Positions 17,268 to 18,751 of a stretch of 18,751 nt of DNA are shown here, piece after piece. The stretch is from Cladosporium sp. IMV 00045 (lineage: Eukaryota > Ascomycota > Dothideomycetes > Cladosporiales > Cladosporiaceae), in contig MSJI02000617.1 in NCBI GenBank assembly GCA_001931905.2, positions 1-18,751 of the forward strand, in the 5' to 3' direction. Position 1 is the stretch's first letter. Each line of letters begins with the position of its first letter. The translations under genes and the position numbers were made by a program. Under the pieces are notes generated by a model. It ran no database searches and had not been told where the DNA came from. It saw nothing but the letters and a program-made list of their open reading frames with translations.

Positions 17268-18751
17268 ATGTTCACCAGAGCAGCCCTGCGCGCCGCTCGC
17301 CCTTCATATTCCCAGCTCTCGCGCACCTACGCACAGTCTTCGCGCCCTTCAAGGCCTCCACCACCGCCCAAGGCCTCAAAACCTCCAGCCTCTGCTCGTC
17401 CCGCCGCCGGCAAGACTGCTGCCGCCGCCGCTGCGGGAGCCTCGCAGGCAAAGCCCAAGGCGCAGCAGCCCGAGGCACAGAAGAAGGATATCGACGAGCC
17501 TCCCGCCGACAATGTGAGGAGCCAGGCGCAAAATGCTCAGGCCACCGCCGAGAACAGCACAACTCCCGAGCCTTCGCCTTCAGACTCCAAGGCCGCCGAG
17601 GCAGATGCAGACACATACAAGGGCCCGCTTCCGGACTTGACAAAGGGCATTCCCAGCACCTTCGACTTTGAGTTTGGCGGTGCGAAGAAGGATCCCAAGA
17701 CCGCTGAGGCGGAGAAGTTTGAAAATGAAGCTGCCGACATGGCCAAGATGGAGGCCGAGGCTGCGGAGAGCGAGGGAGGACGCGGCAAGAAGGGCGGCGA
17801 TGAGAAGGAATACTCGCGATCGGACTACGAGACCTCCCTCGACCGCAGACGGTATCAGACGTTCAACTACATGTTCCTGGCAGCAGTGGCCGCCGGTGTC
17901 GCTGGCGGCGCCTACTTCACTCGTCCCTTCGGCGCCGACGAGGAGGTTCCTGCTGGTCTCGAGCCTGAGCTCGCCAGCGGCTGGGGTCCCAGCAGCATGT
18001 ACGCTCGTGTTCGCGCGCGCATGGGCAACCAGCTCGGCTACTACACTGAGCCATCTTTCCCTAAGCTTCTTCCCACGGTCCCTGAGAACCAGCGCCAGCC
18101 TTTCACCCTCGTCCTCTCTCTTGAGGACCTGATGATTCACACGACCTGGGACCGCAAGAACGGCTACCGCACCGCCAAGCGCCCTGGCATCGACTACTTC
18201 ATCCGCTACCTCTCGCAGTACTACGAGCTCGTCCTCTTCACCTCCGTGCCGATCGCCATGGCCGACCCGGTCATCAAGAAGCTCGACCCCTTCCACTTCA
18301 TCATGTGGCCACTCGGCCGCGAGGCCACCAAATACGAGAACGGGCAGTACGTCAAGGACCTCGAGTACCTCAACCGCGACCTCAGCAAGACCATCATCAT
18401 CGACACGCACGCGCCCCACGTCAAGAACCAGCCCAACAACGCCATCGTCCTGCCCAAGTGGACCGGCGACCCCAAGGACCCGCACACCAAGGACCTCGTC
18501 GGCCTGATCCCCTTCCTGGAATACGTCGCGACCATGGGCATCGACGACGTGCGCCCCGTCATCAAGTCCTTCGAAGGCAAGGACGTGCCCGAGGAATTCA
18601 TGCGCCGCGAGAACGAGGCCCGCAAGCGCTTCCACGAGCAGCTCGAGCAGCAGAAGAGCAAGGCGCCCAAGTTCTCTCTGGGCGGCATGCTCGGCGCCAA
18701 CCTGGGCATCAAGGGCGACAAGATGGGCGGCGGCATGGTGCTCGCGGACGG
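17268..18751 (+). CDS. TIM50: TIM50, receptor subunit of the TIM23 mitochondrial import translocase (3' end outside window)
   Basis: Open for 494 codons from ATG at 17268 to the right edge, with no intron seen. Tim50 binds presequence proteins emerging from the TOM channel and hands them to TIM23. The N-terminus MFTRAALRAARPSYSQLSRTY is an Arg-rich mitochondrial presequence without acidic residues, and RTY/AQ fits an R-3 cleavage site. Next is a long Ala/Pro/Lys-rich, probably disordered segment (about residues 25-110), then an acidic and basic matrix segment, one membrane helix (about 199-218, FNYMFLAAVAAGVAGGAYF), and the intermembrane-space FCP1/NIF-like domain from about residue 279: FTLVLSLEDLMIHTTWD, YRTAKRPGIDYFIRYLSQYY, ELVLFTSVP, KTIIIDTHAP, WTGDPKDPHTKDL and FLEYVATMGIDDVRPV. 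The DxDxT phosphatase motif reads S284-L-E286-D-L, so aspartyl-phosphatase chemistry is not expected, as in yeast Tim50. The last residues (Gly/Met-rich) are near the normal end of the protein, so little is missing. Confidence 0.95.
   Translation, partial: MFTRAALRAARPSYSQLSRTYAQSSRPSRPPPPPKASKPPASARPAAGKTAAAAAAGASQAKPKAQQPEAQKKDIDEPPADNVRSQAQNAQATAENSTTPEPSPSDSKAAEADADTYKGPLPDLTKGIPSTFDFEFGGAKKDPKTAEAEKFENEAADMAKMEAEAAESEGGRGKKGGDEKEYSRSDYETSLDRRRYQTFNYMFLAAVAAGVAGGAYFTRPFGADEEVPAGLEPELASGWGPSSMYARVRARMGNQLGYYTEPSFPKLLPTVPENQRQPFTLVLSLEDLMIHTTWDRKNGYRTAKRPGIDYFIRYLSQYYELVLFTSVPIAMADPVIKKLDPFHFIMWPLGREATKYENGQYVKDLEYLNRDLSKTIIIDTHAPHVKNQPNNAIVLPKWTGDPKDPHTKDLVGLIPFLEYVATMGIDDVRPVIKSFEGKDVPEEFMRRENEARKRFHEQLEQQKSKAPKFSLGGMLGANLGIKGDKMGGGMVLAD

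Noticed and set aside
18114..18130. Loss of the FCP1 DxDxT motif as damage in TIM50
   Set aside because: Yeast Tim50 also lacks the catalytic aspartates at this place, so it is a family trait and not a lesion.
17580..18635. Long open frame (351 codons) on the minus strand opposite TIM50
   Set aside because: It mirrors the GC-rich codon use of TIM50. Its reading is a low-complexity Val/Leu/Asp/Gly mix with no recognisable domain, while the plus strand carries all TIM50 signatures.

Overview
The window looks like nuclear DNA of a filamentous ascomycete (Pezizomycotina; the gene set would suit a Dothideomycete, but I cannot fix the class). The reasons are short introns of 52-75 nt with GTRNGT-type donors and CTGAC/CTAAC-like branch points, GC-rich third positions in the housekeeping genes, and fungus-specific families (Srk1/Rck2 kinase, Mtc1/DUF5427, Pth11/SAT4-type rhodopsin-like membrane protein, Mnn4-type LicD protein).

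Layout, left to right. (1) 1-1151 (+): 3' part of an Srk1/Rck2-type stress kinase, cut by the window edge inside the catalytic loop. (2) 2127-3749 (+): intronless Mtc1 homologue. (3) 5021-6154 (-): multi-exon rhodopsin-like seven-helix membrane protein with a TGA just before its last helix. (4) 7486-9118 (+): MFS transporter of the Dal5/allantoate permease (ACS) type, four exons and one frameshift. (5) 9514-10822 (+): FAD-dependent monooxygenase (PF01494 type), two exons and one frameshift near its start. (6) 10823-13255: a 2.4 kb stretch with no recognisable gene; its right part probably holds the promoter and long leader of the next gene. (7) 13256-14107 (+): secreted or Golgi LicD-family protein. 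(8) 15056-16790 (+): cytosolic phenylalanyl-tRNA synthetase alpha subunit, three exons. (9) 17268 to the right edge (+): TIM50, cut before its stop.

Two kinds of territory alternate. The flanks hold conserved core genes with clean reading frames (kinase, MTC1, LicD, FRS2, TIM50). The middle 5.0-10.8 kb holds three accessory-type genes: a surface-receptor-like protein, an organic-anion transporter and an aromatic-type hydroxylase. Each has one apparent disablement while the rest of its coding sequence is well preserved. Transporter plus monooxygenase in tandem suggests a small uptake-and-oxidation module, and the divergent receptor-like gene could share its 1.3 kb upstream region. The lesions are either young pseudogenising mutations or assembly indels; the window alone cannot decide.

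I found no transposon, CRISPR array, rRNA or convincing tRNA gene. The regulatory signals worth attention are two Pumilio-type UGUANAUA elements 30 nt apart behind the LicD gene, an inverted pair of CCAAT boxes far upstream of it, a TGACTC (Gcn4/CPC1-type) element in front of the tRNA synthetase gene, and a 16-A tract in front of TIM50. I did not see a clearly novel multi-gene system.
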